The translations under genes were made by a program, and so were the position numbers. Of a DNA stretch of 59,237 bases, positions 1 through 8,120 are shown one piece after another. Origin of the DNA: Bacillota bacterium. Its GTDB lineage: Bacteria > Bacillota_I > Bacilli_A > RF39 > UBA660. Each line of letters begins with the position of its first letter. Position 1 is the stretch's first letter. The stretch spans positions 1-59,237 of the forward strand of contig DOEC01000002.1 of the NCBI GenBank assembly GCA_003524085.1. Reading direction: 5' to 3'. The notes beneath the pieces were generated by a model. The model was not told where the DNA came from. It worked only from the letters and a program-made list of their open reading frames with translations, and made no database searches.

Positions 1-2
1 GT

Positions 3-1310
3 GGAATAACAAACCCAAGTAATACAAGTGAGTTAAAACCAACAATATATTTACAAACTGGAGTACAAGTAACAGGAAGTGGAACAGTGAGTGATCCATA
101 CATCATAAGTCCAGCAAGTGATATAAATTTAGTTTCTTATACATTAGACGGACAAAACACTGATAAGACTTATGAATGGTTAAGTCAAAATAAAGTAGTT
201 GATAGTATAACTTGTCAGAATGGTTCAGTAGCAGAGTGGGACTATTCGAATAATTGGTTAGTATTTAAAACTGTTAAAGCACCAGACTATTGTACTTTAG
301 ATTTTAAAGATGGATATACTGTAACGGTAAATGCAACCAATGGAACTGTAACAGCACCAGTTAGTAAATCGGTGGGTAATGGTGGAAGTTTAAGTTTCAC
401 TGTTACACCAAATGATGGCTATGTTTACGAAAGTAATACATGCGGTGGGACTTATAGTGGAAACACATATACAGTAAATAATATAACAAATACAAAAACT
501 TGTAATATAACATTTAAGGAAAAAGGCCCAACATTAGCAGATTTAATACAAACAAATGCAGTAAATGAAAATGGATATAGATACGAAGGTGCTGACCCAA
601 ACAACTACATCCAAATGCAGAAAACAGATGGAACAACAGAAATGTGGAGAATAATAGGGTTATTCTCAGATGGAGAAAATGGGGAAGACGTAATAAGAGT
701 AAGAGGAGGTTATGTAGAAAGTGCTTATGATACAAGTGGTAAAAATCACTGGCCTAAATCATCTTTGTATACTTCTTTTAAAAACGTCTACTCAACATCA
801 AATTATAAAAACACAGTGAATTATAAAGTGTATTTGGGTGGTACCGGAAATGACAGTAGTAGTTATACTACAAATGATTACTATAATATGGAGAGACTGC
901 TAAATAATAAAGGTAGTGTTGGTTCATCAGCTAAATCTTATTATAATAGTGAAACAGTTTCTGTAGTTAATGTTGGATTAATATATCCAAGTGATTATGG
1001 GTATGGTGTCTTAGCATCCGATTGTGCAAGAGAGACCGAATTGTATATGTATTCTGAACCAGATAATAATAAGTGTCATATAAATAATTGGCTTTATCAA
1101 GGTTCGAGTAAATACCAATGGCTGATAAGTCCAGATGCCTATTATGATGATTATTCTTTTTGGCTTAGTAATTATGGATATGTTAGCAACAATGCTAAAA
1201 ATAGCAGTGGTGTTACATCTTCTTATTTAGTAAGCCCAGTCATGGCCTTATCAGCAGATGTAAAAGTAACAGGATCAGGCACACAAACTGACCCATATGT
1301 AATGCAGTAA
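3..1310 (+). CDS. 3' part of a repetitive cell-surface protein (InlB-like repeat plus DUF6273-like module)
   Basis: The reading frame is open from the window edge, so the true start lies upstream; the GTG at 87 is not a start. About 435 residues are visible. The first 40 residues end a module with VTGSGTVSDPY, and the protein ends with VTGSGTQTDPY, so two copies of the same tail exist and the modules are probably in tandem. Residues about 105-175 (YTVTVNATNGTV, then a Cys pair at YESNTCGG and TKTCNITF) look like a divergent InlB B-repeat. The rest, with MWRIIGLF, GLIYPSDYGYG, NNWLYQG and WLISP, resembles the DUF6273-type modules of uncultured Firmicutes surface proteins. Composition is rich in Tyr, Asn, Ser and Gly. 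Function unknown; an exposed location is inferred from this and not from a visible signal peptide. Confidence 0.7.
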   Translation, partial: GITNPSNTSELKPTIYLQTGVQVTGSGTVSDPYIISPASDINLVSYTLDGQNTDKTYEWLSQNKVVDSITCQNGSVAEWDYSNNWLVFKTVKAPDYCTLDFKDGYTVTVNATNGTVTAPVSKSVGNGGSLSFTVTPNDGYVYESNTCGGTYSGNTYTVNNITNTKTCNITFKEKGPTLADLIQTNAVNENGYRYEGADPNNYIQMQKTDGTTEMWRIIGLFSDGENGEDVIRVRGGYVESAYDTSGKNHWPKSSLYTSFKNVYSTSNYKNTVNYKVYLGGTGNDSSSYTTNDYYNMERLLNNKGSVGSSAKSYYNSETVSVVNVGLIYPSDYGYGVLASDCARETELYMYSEPDNNKCHINNWLYQGSSKYQWLISPDAYYDDYSFWLSNYGYVSNNAKNSSGVTSSYLVSPVMALSADVKVTGSGTQTDPYVMQ

Positions 1311-1318
1311 AAACTAAG

Positions 1319-1346
1319 GTGCAAGTGTACAATATCTTGCACTTTT
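1319..1346 (+). terminator. Intrinsic terminator after the surface protein
   Basis: GTGCAAG at 1319-1325 pairs with CTTGCAC at 1336-1342, followed by TTTT. It lies 9 nt after the stop codon and its T run overlaps the -35 of the rplI promoter. Confidence 0.8.
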
Positions 1347-1373
1347 GCATTTTACAAATAAATTTGGTATAAT
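1345..1373 (+). promoter_or_regulatory. Promoter of rplI-dnaB
   Basis: TTGCAT at 1345-1350, a 17-bp spacer, then TATAAT at 1368-1373 preceded by TGG (extended -10). The ATG of rplI is 18 nt downstream with the ribosome binding site CGGAGG between. Confidence 0.75.
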
Positions 1374-1390
1374 TATACGACGGAGGACTT

Positions 1391-1834
1391 ATGAAAATAA
1401 TTCTAATAGACAATGTAAAAGGAACAGGAAAGAAAGATGAAGTAAAAGAAGTAAAAGACGGATATGGTTCTTTCCTAATTAAAAATAAAAAAGCTGTTCT
1501 ATATTCTACAAAGAGTAATGAAGTACTAAATACTCAAATAAAAGATAGAAACGATAAAGAAGAACAACTAATTTTAGAATGCACTAATATAAAGAATAAG
1601 TTAGAAAAAGATACTTTAGAGTTTTTAGTTAAAACTGGAAACGATGGCAAAGTATTTGGTAGCATAAGTTCTAAGCAAATAAGTGAAGAACTTAAGAAAA
1701 AAGGCTACAATATTGATAAAAAACTTATTGATAGAGAAAATCTAAACACATTAGGGTCTCATACAGTAACAATTAACTTACATAAAAAAGTAGTAGCGCA
1801 CCTAAATGTTGTTTTAAAGGCTGGTGGTAAATAA
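1391..1834 (+). CDS. rplI: 50S ribosomal protein L9
   Basis: L9 binds 23S rRNA at the base of the L1 stalk. The 147-residue length is usual. The N-terminal rRNA-binding lobe is recognisable (KIILIDNVKGTGKK, DGYGSFLI with KN following), as are the connecting helix and the C-terminal lobe with GKVFGSISSKQI and HLNVVLKAGG. GGAGG lies 4 nt before the ATG. The stop codon overlaps the dnaB start (TAATG), so the two are translationally coupled, an arrangement typical of Bacillota near the replication origin. Confidence 0.95.
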   Translation: MKIILIDNVKGTGKKDEVKEVKDGYGSFLIKNKKAVLYSTKSNEVLNTQIKDRNDKEEQLILECTNIKNKLEKDTLEFLVKTGNDGKVFGSISSKQISEELKKKGYNIDKKLIDRENLNTLGSHTVTINLHKKVVAHLNVVLKAGGK

Positions 1835-3186
1835 TGCCAAGAATAGAACCACAAAGTATAGATGCTGAGATAAATGCTTTAGGCTGTGCCTTCTTAAGTA
1901 AAGAAGCACTAGATAAAGTTTGTGAAGAATTAACTAGCGAAATGTTTTATGAAAAAAAACACGCTATTATATTTGAAACACTAAAAGCCTTAAGAAACAA
2001 AGATATTGCAGTAGACATTACAACAGTAAGTAACGAAGTATCAAAAACACCAAACGGATTATCAAGTATTGGTGGGTATGAGTACTTAACCGAAATCATA
2101 GACGCAGTTGCAACACCAGCAAACTTGTCATACTATTTAGATATTATATACGAAAAGTATATTTTAAGAACGCTAATAAACAAGTCTACTGCCATAATAG
2201 ACGAATGCTATGAAGAAAAGTCTGACCTAAACACAATCGTTGAAGCAGCAGAAAAAAGCATACTAGAAGTAAACTCAGGCCGTATGGTAAAAGAAATCAA
2301 GCCAATACAAGAAGTCCTAGATAAAGCTCAACAACAACTAGAATTTCTAGCAAAAAACGGTGGAGATATCACGGGTGTTCCAACAGGCTTTTATGACCTA
2401 GACAAAAGAACAACAGGATTTCACGGTAACGAACTAATAATAATTGCCGGTCGTCCAGGTATGGGTAAATCAGCTCTTGCTATCAACATGGCAACAAACA
2501 TGGCTATTAACTACAAAAAATCAGTGGCTTTATTTAACCTAGAAATGGGTGCCACTCAAATAGTTAACAGAATGTTTTCTTCAGTGGGACAAATAGACTC
2601 ACAAAAACTAAGAACTGGTAAACTAGACCACATGGACTGGAAAAAATACAACGAAACACTAAGCCTTTTAGCAGACACAAAATTCTTTATAGACGATACA
2701 CCAGGTATAACAGTATCTGAAATCAGAAGCAAATGTAGAAGACTAAAAAATTCTGACAAAGGCTTAGATTGTATAATAATAGACTACTTGCAGTTAATTA
2801 GTAGTTCTAGTAAATACTCAGGACAAAGAACAAACGAAGTCTCTGAAATTTCTAGAGACCTAAAAAAACTAGCAATGGAATTAGAAGTCCCAGTAATTGC
2901 ACTTGCTCAACTATCTCGTGGAGTAGAACAAAGAGAAGACAAGCGCCCATTAATGAGTGACTTAAAAGAAAGTGGTTCTATCGAACAAGACGCCGACATC
3001 GTAATGTTCTTATATTGCGAAGATTACTACAAATTCAAAAGTAAAGATAGACCAACTCTTTCACCAACAGAACTAATAATATCAAAACATAGGAGTGGTG
3101 GAACAGGAACAATAGACTTAATTTTTGAAAGAACTTACACAAACTTCAAAAATGTCTTAAAAAGTGAGGAAAATGATAATGAATAA
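1834..3186 (+). CDS. dnaB: Replicative DNA helicase
   Basis: DnaB is the hexameric ring helicase that unwinds DNA at the fork and recruits primase. The protein has 450 residues, a normal length. The N-terminal helical domain begins PRIEPQSIDAEINALG; the RecA-like C-terminal domain has Walker A GRPGMGKSA near residue 207, Walker B CIIIDYLQLI and the DnaB signature SDLKESGSIEQDADIV. No intein is present. It starts on the A of the rplI stop codon, and its 3' end overlaps the start of the following peptidase gene by 8 nt. Confidence 0.97.
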   Translation: MPRIEPQSIDAEINALGCAFLSKEALDKVCEELTSEMFYEKKHAIIFETLKALRNKDIAVDITTVSNEVSKTPNGLSSIGGYEYLTEIIDAVATPANLSYYLDIIYEKYILRTLINKSTAIIDECYEEKSDLNTIVEAAEKSILEVNSGRMVKEIKPIQEVLDKAQQQLEFLAKNGGDITGVPTGFYDLDKRTTGFHGNELIIIAGRPGMGKSALAINMATNMAINYKKSVALFNLEMGATQIVNRMFSSVGQIDSQKLRTGKLDHMDWKKYNETLSLLADTKFFIDDTPGITVSEIRSKCRRLKNSDKGLDCIIIDYLQLISSSSKYSGQRTNEVSEISRDLKKLAMELEVPVIALAQLSRGVEQREDKRPLMSDLKESGSIEQDADIVMFLYCEDYYKFKSKDRPTLSPTELIISKHRSGGTGTIDLIFERTYTNFKNVLKSEENDNE

Positions 3187-4660
3187 TAGGATTTTTTATA
3201 GGCTGGTAGTATTTGGGGTTATATTATCAAGCTTAGTATTCATATTAGGTACAGGAAGAAAAGACTTAAGTGATCAACCAATGACAGTATATGAAGTATA
3301 TTTAAACGGTGAATCTTTAGGTATTATAGAAAACGAAAACAAACTATATGACTTAATAGACAAAGAACAAGATTTACTAAAAAAGAAATATGGTGTAGAC
3401 AAAATCTATGCACCACTTAGTCTTGAAACAACAAAGTTAGTAACCTATACAGGAGAAGTGGAAACACCTTCAAGTATATACGACAAAATAAAAGACACAG
3501 AACCATTTACATTAAAAGGGTACGAAATAACTATAAACTATAGTGAAGACAAACAAGAAGTACTTAAAGTACTAAACAAAAAAGACTTTGATGTAGCCTT
3601 AGAAAACACAATAAAAGCTTTCGTTAATGAAGAAGACTATCAAAAATATCTTGAAGGAAAACAAAGTAAAATAACTAAAACAGGCTCTACTATCAAAGAC
3701 ATAAACATAAGAGAAAATATAACAATAAAAGAAAGTTACTTAAGTACAGAAGACAATATCTTCACAAATAGTACTGACCTATCTAAATATTTACTTTTTG
3801 GTACAACAAAAACGCAAGGAACACACATAGTAATAGGCGGACAAACTGTTAAAGAAATAGCAGAAGAATACGAACTTAATACAAAAGAATTCTTAATAGT
3901 AAACCCAAGTATTCTAAGTGAAAACACACTACTTTATAGTGGACAAGAAGTAAATGTTGGTCTAATAAAACCAATAGTAAGCGTTGTTGTTGAAAATAAT
4001 CTTATTGAGGATAAAGAAGTATCTTATAAAAGAGATATTAAATACGATAACAAACTTGTAGTAGGAACAACTTACACAGAACAGCAAGGACAAAATGGTG
4101 TAAGCAGAGTTGAATACTACACAGAAACAATTAATGGTACAATAACAAAAGTAATACCAATTAATAATGAAGTAATAACACCAGTAGTTAATGAAGTTGT
4201 AGTAAAAGGTGGACTTGCTATAAACTACTATGGAGAAACAGGAGACTGGGCTTGGCCTACACTTACTCCATGTGTAATGACTTCATACTTTGGTTGGCGT
4301 ACAGACCCAATTGATGGCTCACGTTCATACCACCCAGCACTAGACATATCAGGTACTGGACATGGTTCGCCTATCTATGCTGCACAATCTGGTACAGTAT
4401 GGAAGATGGGTAGAGCATCTGATATGGGTAACTACATATACATAGACCATGGAAAAGGCTACAAGACATTATACATGCACTTAAGCGGATTTAATGACGA
4501 AATGAGAGTTGGATATGCTGTAAGTAAAGGACAAGTAATTGCATATATGGGTACAACAGGAAGAAGTACAGGTACACACTTAGACTTCAGACTTATCTAT
4601 GAAGGAACATATATAGACCCATGTACGATGTATAAAAATGCGTATTGTGGTACTAGGTAG
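3179..4660 (+). CDS. Membrane-anchored M23 peptidase with LysM-like and G5 domains
   Basis: Probable peptidoglycan endopeptidase acting outside the membrane. I chose ATG 3179 because GAGG ends 9 nt upstream; GTG 3164 and ATG 3173 are alternatives. The 493 residues give one N-terminal membrane segment (VVFGVILSSLVFILG), a linker domain, a LysM-like stretch (HIVIGGQTVKEIAEEY, NPSILSENTLL, LYSGQEVNV), a G5 domain (residues about 265-345) and a C-terminal M23 domain. H385-x3-D389 (YHPALD) and YMHLS are present, but the last metal motif reads THLDF, with Asp469 where H-x-H is usual. The coding region overlaps dnaB upstream and walJ downstream. Whether the changed ligand still permits catalysis cannot be told from sequence. 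Confidence 0.85.
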   Translation: MNNRIFYRLVVFGVILSSLVFILGTGRKDLSDQPMTVYEVYLNGESLGIIENENKLYDLIDKEQDLLKKKYGVDKIYAPLSLETTKLVTYTGEVETPSSIYDKIKDTEPFTLKGYEITINYSEDKQEVLKVLNKKDFDVALENTIKAFVNEEDYQKYLEGKQSKITKTGSTIKDINIRENITIKESYLSTEDNIFTNSTDLSKYLLFGTTKTQGTHIVIGGQTVKEIAEEYELNTKEFLIVNPSILSENTLLYSGQEVNVGLIKPIVSVVVENNLIEDKEVSYKRDIKYDNKLVVGTTYTEQQGQNGVSRVEYYTETINGTITKVIPINNEVITPVVNEVVVKGGLAINYYGETGDWAWPTLTPCVMTSYFGWRTDPIDGSRSYHPALDISGTGHGSPIYAAQSGTVWKMGRASDMGNYIYIDHGKGYKTLYMHLSGFNDEMRVGYAVSKGQVIAYMGTTGRSTGTHLDFRLIYEGTYIDPCTMYKNAYCGTR

Positions 4661-5396
4661 TGGCTCAAAAGGAAACTCTACATTTATAGATTTAGGAGAC
4701 AAAAAAATCTTAATAGATGTAGGGTTTTCCTATAAACAAATTAAAGAAAAATTATCTTTAATTAACGTTGACCCACATGAAATAGATGCACTTTTAATAA
4801 CACATGATCATATAGACCATACATATGGTTTAAAAGTGTTTCTTAATAAAGTAAAACCAACTCTATTTATAACTCCAGAAGTAGAAAATTTCTGTCTTGG
4901 TACAAAATATGAAAACTCAGAATACCTTACAGATGAAATGATTTACTATGGAACTCTAATCAAGCCAATTCCACTAAGCCATGATGCTCTTACTATTAAC
5001 GGTTACTTAATAGAAAAAGATAATGATAGCTTAGTCTACATAACAGATACTGGTTACATCAACCAAAAAAACTTTATATATCTAAAAAATAAAAACTACT
5101 ACATATTAGAAAGTAACCATGATACGGAAATGCTTATAAAAGGACCTTATCCAGAATATTTACAAAGAAGAATAATTAGCGATAAAGGCCACTTATCAAA
5201 CGAGTTATGTGCAGGCTACTTAAGTAGACTAATCGGACCAAACACAAAAAAAGTGGTATTAGCTCACCTATCTGAGTCAAACAACACAAAAGAACTAGCT
5301 TTATCAACTAACAAAAAAGTATTAGAAGAAAATGATATAATTTTTGATACACTTGAATGTGCAGACCAAAATATTCTAACTGAGGTAAGTATATGA
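4638..5396 (+). CDS. walJ: WalJ/YycJ-like MBL-fold metallohydrolase
   Basis: Metallo-beta-lactamase-fold hydrolase of the YycJ/WalJ group, linked in Bacilli to coordination of cell division and replication. There are 252 residues. The opening MRIVVLGSGSKGNSTFI is characteristic, followed by the metal motif THDHIDH, LSHDA, YITDTG and a C-terminal AHLSESNN. In Bacillus walJ belongs to the walRKHIJ operon; here walRKHI are absent from the position and an M23 peptidase is in their place. The gene ends in TGA, one of only two TGA stops I find in the window, and the next in-frame codon is TAA. That TGA overlaps the rlmH ATG (ATGA). Confidence 0.85.
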   Translation: MRIVVLGSGSKGNSTFIDLGDKKILIDVGFSYKQIKEKLSLINVDPHEIDALLITHDHIDHTYGLKVFLNKVKPTLFITPEVENFCLGTKYENSEYLTDEMIYYGTLIKPIPLSHDALTINGYLIEKDNDSLVYITDTGYINQKNFIYLKNKNYYILESNHDTEMLIKGPYPEYLQRRIISDKGHLSNELCAGYLSRLIGPNTKKVVLAHLSESNNTKELALSTNKKVLEENDIIFDTLECADQNILTEVSI

Positions 5397-5830
5397 TAAG
5401 AATAATATGTATAGGAAAAATAAAAGAAAAATATTTAATGGATGCTATTAATGATTACATGAAAAGATTATCTAAATATCATAAAGTAGATTTAATAGAA
5501 CTAAAAGATAGTAACATAACAGAAGAAAAGAAACTAATACTTTCTCACTTAAACAAAAGTGACTATATAATAAGTATGTGTATTGAGGGTGTAGAGTATT
5601 CCACAATTGAACTAAAAGACAAAATAGATAACTTACTTACAAGTGGACAGTCAAATATTACCTTCATAATAGGTGGAAGTGATGGACTAGATAACGAAAT
5701 AAAGTCTATCTCAAACGAACTAATCTCTTTTTCAAAATTAACATATCCACATGGTTTATTTAGACTAATACTTTTAGAACAAATCTATAGAGTATTCAAA
5801 ATAATGAATAACGAAACCTACCACAAGTAG
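5393..5830 (+). CDS. rlmH: 23S rRNA (pseudouridine1915-N3)-methyltransferase RlmH
   Basis: SPOUT-family methyltransferase that modifies pseudouridine 1915 in helix 69 of 23S rRNA. The protein has 145 residues; the usual length is about 155-160. The SAM-binding knot is clear: ITFIIGGSDGLD, then LTYPHGLFRLILLEQIYRVFKI and the terminal YHK. It starts within the stop of walJ, so it is translationally coupled, and walJ-rlmH is a conserved pair in Bacilli. Confidence 0.95.
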   Translation: MIRIICIGKIKEKYLMDAINDYMKRLSKYHKVDLIELKDSNITEEKKLILSHLNKSDYIISMCIEGVEYSTIELKDKIDNLLTSGQSNITFIIGGSDGLDNEIKSISNELISFSKLTYPHGLFRLILLEQIYRVFKIMNNETYHK

Positions 5831-5836
5831 GTTTTT
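5815..5836 (+). terminator. Intrinsic terminator overlapping the rlmH stop
   Basis: AACCTAC at 5815-5821 pairs with GTAGGTT at 5827-5833 across the loop CACAA, followed by TTT. The stem starts in the last codons of rlmH. Confidence 0.75.
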
Positions 5837-5840
5837 ATTG

Positions 5841-5960
5841 TAAAAAAGTGTCCAATATAATGGACAAAATAATCAAAATTGTAAAAACTGTCTAGTACAC
5901 TGGACAAAATAATTAAAAATGTAAAAACTATCCACTACACTGGACAAAATCATAAAGTAA
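5841..5960. repeat. Three tandem 40-bp repeats, each with a TGTCCA/TGGACA palindrome
   Basis: Units start near 5841, 5881 and 5921 and keep an exact 40-bp period. Each has GTAAAAA near its start, then a small inverted repeat (TGTCCA-6-TGGACA in unit 1, with one or two changes in units 2 and 3), then CAAAATMAT-like A-rich sequence. The palindrome is better kept than the flanks, so it could be a protein-binding site or a short hairpin array. No gene is seen in 5837-6123. Confidence 0.8.
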
Positions 5961-5996
5961 AACTCGGAGAAAAACATTAACAAACTCCGAGTTTTG
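5961..5996 (+). terminator. ACTCGGAG hairpin, left copy flanking the ATPase/RloB cassette
   Basis: AACTCGGAG at 5961-5969 pairs with CTCCGAGTT at 5985-5993, followed by TT. A nearly identical hairpin, including the surrounding AAAGT and ACAAACTCC, lies at 8043-8075 on the other side of the two-gene cassette. It would terminate rightward transcription. Confidence 0.75.
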
Positions 5997-6040
5997 TCAT
6001 AAATATTTATAAAATTCATATAATATTAACAAAATCGCAG

Positions 6041-6067
6041 ATTTTAAGAGGGACATCCTCTTAAAAT
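6041..6067. promoter_or_regulatory. Perfect 11-bp inverted repeat just upstream of the cassette promoter
   Basis: ATTTTAAGAGG at 6041-6051 and CCTCTTAAAAT at 6057-6067 are separated by GACAT. It ends 2 bp before the -35 hexamer at 6070. It has no clean T tract after it, so an operator for a regulator is at least as likely as a terminator. Confidence 0.55.
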
Positions 6068-6069
6068 GC

Positions 6070-6098
6070 TTGATTTTTAAAAGATATAGTGTTAAAAT
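6070..6098 (+). promoter_or_regulatory. Promoter of the ATPase/RloB cassette
   Basis: TTGATT at 6070-6075, 17-bp spacer, TAAAAT at 6093-6098 with TGT before it (extended -10). The start codon at 6124 follows GAGGAGG. Confidence 0.7.
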
Positions 6099-6123
6099 AT
6101 AACCATTGAAGAGGAGGAATAAT

Positions 6124-7329
6124 ATGTTATTACAATTTAAATGTAAAAATCATTCCGTTTTTTATAACGAAACAATACTAGATTTAACAGCAACTCAAGA
6201 AAAGAACTACACTGATACACTATTTGACATAAAGAATACTAAAGTATTACCAATTATAGAAATTCATGGAGCAAACGCAAGTGGAAAAACTTCTATTCTA
6301 GACGCATTAGCATATATGTTTTATATGATTAAGTTTTCTAATAAAATGGATGTCAATGATGCATTACCAACAGTTCCATTTGCTTTTAGTGAAAAAGCAA
6401 AAAAAGAAAATAGTGAGTATGAAATTTCTATTATAATTGAAGAAACAGAATATAGATACGGTTTTTCATTAAATGCAAATTCATTTGTTGAAGAATGGCT
6501 TTACAAGAAAAAAATTTCTTCAGGTAATGATACGAAACAGAAAACAATTTTTGAAAGATACAAAGATAAAGTAACCTTTGCACCATCATATAATAAGTAT
6601 AAAGGGATTTGGAACTTTTTAGAAAACAGCATTAACTTGAATATTAATAAATCACTTGTGCTTAGTAATATTTCTATTAAAGAAGAAAAAGGAGAACTAA
6701 GAAGTATTTATGACTACATAACAAAATCTTCTTTTAAAATTGATAATAATTTAAATCAAAAAATAAGCATAAATATTTTAAAAAATAATACGTCAGTATA
6801 TGTATTATTTGAAAAACTTTTAAAAGAATTTGACCCATGTCTAATCAGACTTGATATAAAAGAAGATGTTAAAACTACAGGAGAAAAAACATACAATATA
6901 AGTGGAGTACACCGTGACATAAAAACAAAAAAAGAAAAAATGATACCACTTTCTTTAGAGTCATCTGGTACTATCAAAATGTTTGACGTTTTACCTTCAA
7001 TTTTAATAAATTTAGAAGTAGGCGGAATTTTATGTTTTGACGAATTAGATACCAAATTACATCCACTTTTATTTAGAAGAATTGTCAACATGTATAAAGA
7101 TAAAAATATTAACAAGAATAATGCTCAAATTATATACACATCACATTCTACAGTGCTTTTAAATAGCAAAGAATTGAGAAGAGATGAAATTTATTTTGTA
7201 GAAAAAAACAATTTAGGAATTTCTACTTTATACTCATTATCTGAATTTAGAAATATCAGAATTGACTCAGATTATGAAAAAAGATACCTAACTGGAGAAT
7301 TTGGCGCAATTCCATTTATAGAAGAGTAG
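6124..7329 (+). CDS. AAA15/RloA-like ATPase of a two-gene defence-type cassette
   Basis: ABC/SMC-like ATPase related to RloA and to the ATPase subunits of OLD, PARIS and AbiL-type systems. ATG 6124 is preferred because GAGGAGG lies just before it. The 401 residues contain Walker A GANASGKTS (near residue 48), a long helical insertion, and a C-terminal lobe with LESSGTIKMF (signature-like), Walker B GGILCFDELDTKLHP and the H-loop IIYTSHSTVLLN. The downstream RloB-like gene starts 7 nt later, so both form one operon with its own promoter and terminator. Known for this family: ATPase sensor paired with an RNase or TOPRIM effector. Inferred here: a phage-defence or abortive-infection role. Confidence 0.85.
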   Translation: MLLQFKCKNHSVFYNETILDLTATQEKNYTDTLFDIKNTKVLPIIEIHGANASGKTSILDALAYMFYMIKFSNKMDVNDALPTVPFAFSEKAKKENSEYEISIIIEETEYRYGFSLNANSFVEEWLYKKKISSGNDTKQKTIFERYKDKVTFAPSYNKYKGIWNFLENSINLNINKSLVLSNISIKEEKGELRSIYDYITKSSFKIDNNLNQKISINILKNNTSVYVLFEKLLKEFDPCLIRLDIKEDVKTTGEKTYNISGVHRDIKTKKEKMIPLSLESSGTIKMFDVLPSILINLEVGGILCFDELDTKLHPLLFRRIVNMYKDKNINKNNAQIIYTSHSTVLLNSKELRRDEIYFVEKNNLGISTLYSLSEFRNIRIDSDYEKRYLTGEFGAIPFIEE

Positions 7330-7336
7330 GTGTCTT

Positions 7337-8029
7337 ATGGGAAGTGATGAATTATTTAAAAGGAGAAAAGAAGAAAGAAGAAAAAGGAAAGAAAACCTGC
7401 AAACAATTAAATCTACAAAATGGTTGGTTGTTTGTGAAGGAGTAGAAACAGAAGTTAACTATTTTAATAGTATGATAGAAGAAGTAAATAAAAAACTCAT
7501 AGCATCAAACAAACTTAAAGTAAACATAATTGGAACCGGTAAAAACACTTTATCACTTGTAAATTCTGTTGAAAATTTCATTGGGAAAGTAGACTTTCTA
7601 AGTCAAGAAAAGATACCATATAGTAAAATATTTGTTGTATTTGATAAAGACGATTTTGCCCCAGAAATATTTGATGAGGCAATAAGACTTTGCGAAAGAA
7701 AAGGATATATTCCTTTATGGTCTAATCAAGCATTTGAATATTGGTTCTTACTTCATTTTAATTATGTTGAAGGAAAAATACATAGGACACAATACGCTAG
7801 CAAACTTAATGAGTATTTTAAATTTTCAGGATTAAATTACAAATACAAGAAAAACGATAAAGAAATCTTTAATAAACTCTGTAAATATGGTTCGCTTGAA
7901 AATGCAATAAAACGTGCTAAAAAAATACATACAAGCTTTGGCGATACACATCCATCAGAACAAGAAAGTGCAACAACAGTATATAAATTTTTTAACTGTG
8001 TAGAAGAAAAAATACAAGAATTTAATTAA
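7337..8029 (+). CDS. RloB-like TOPRIM-type protein, probable effector
   Basis: A 230-residue member of the RloB-like family. A basic N-terminal helix (FKRRKEERRKRKEN) is followed by VVCEGVETEVNYF, which holds the conserved Glu of the TOPRIM-like fold, then KIFVVFDKDDF (paired acidic residues) and SNQAFEYWFLLHFNY, all typical of RloB. Its start is 7 nt after the ATPase stop, with TAGGTG as ribosome binding site. ATPase plus TOPRIM-like partner is the layout of PARIS and OLD-type defence; AbiL of Lactococcus is, from memory, also an ATPase/RloB-like pair. Nuclease activity is inferred. Confidence 0.85.
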   Translation: MGSDELFKRRKEERRKRKENLQTIKSTKWLVVCEGVETEVNYFNSMIEEVNKKLIASNKLKVNIIGTGKNTLSLVNSVENFIGKVDFLSQEKIPYSKIFVVFDKDDFAPEIFDEAIRLCERKGYIPLWSNQAFEYWFLLHFNYVEGKIHRTQYASKLNEYFKFSGLNYKYKKNDKEIFNKLCKYGSLENAIKRAKKIHTSFGDTHPSEQESATTVYKFFNCVEEKIQEFN

Positions 8030-8042
8030 AATCTTAAAGTGA

Positions 8043-8075
8043 AACTCGGAGAAATGTTACAAACTCCGAGTTTTA
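8043..8075 (+). terminator. ACTCGGAG hairpin, right copy closing the cassette
   Basis: AACTCGGAG at 8043-8051 pairs with CTCCGAGTT at 8064-8072, then TT. Stem sequence is identical to the copy at 5961-5993 and the flanks are closely similar. Confidence 0.8.
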
Positions 8076-8120
8076 CTATAACCTAAATTGTACACATTCT
8101 ATATTTTTTCTTTGTAGTTA

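Noticed and set aside
5841..5960. Short CRISPR
   Set aside because: The units are contiguous tandem copies with no unique spacers, and no cas genes are in the window.
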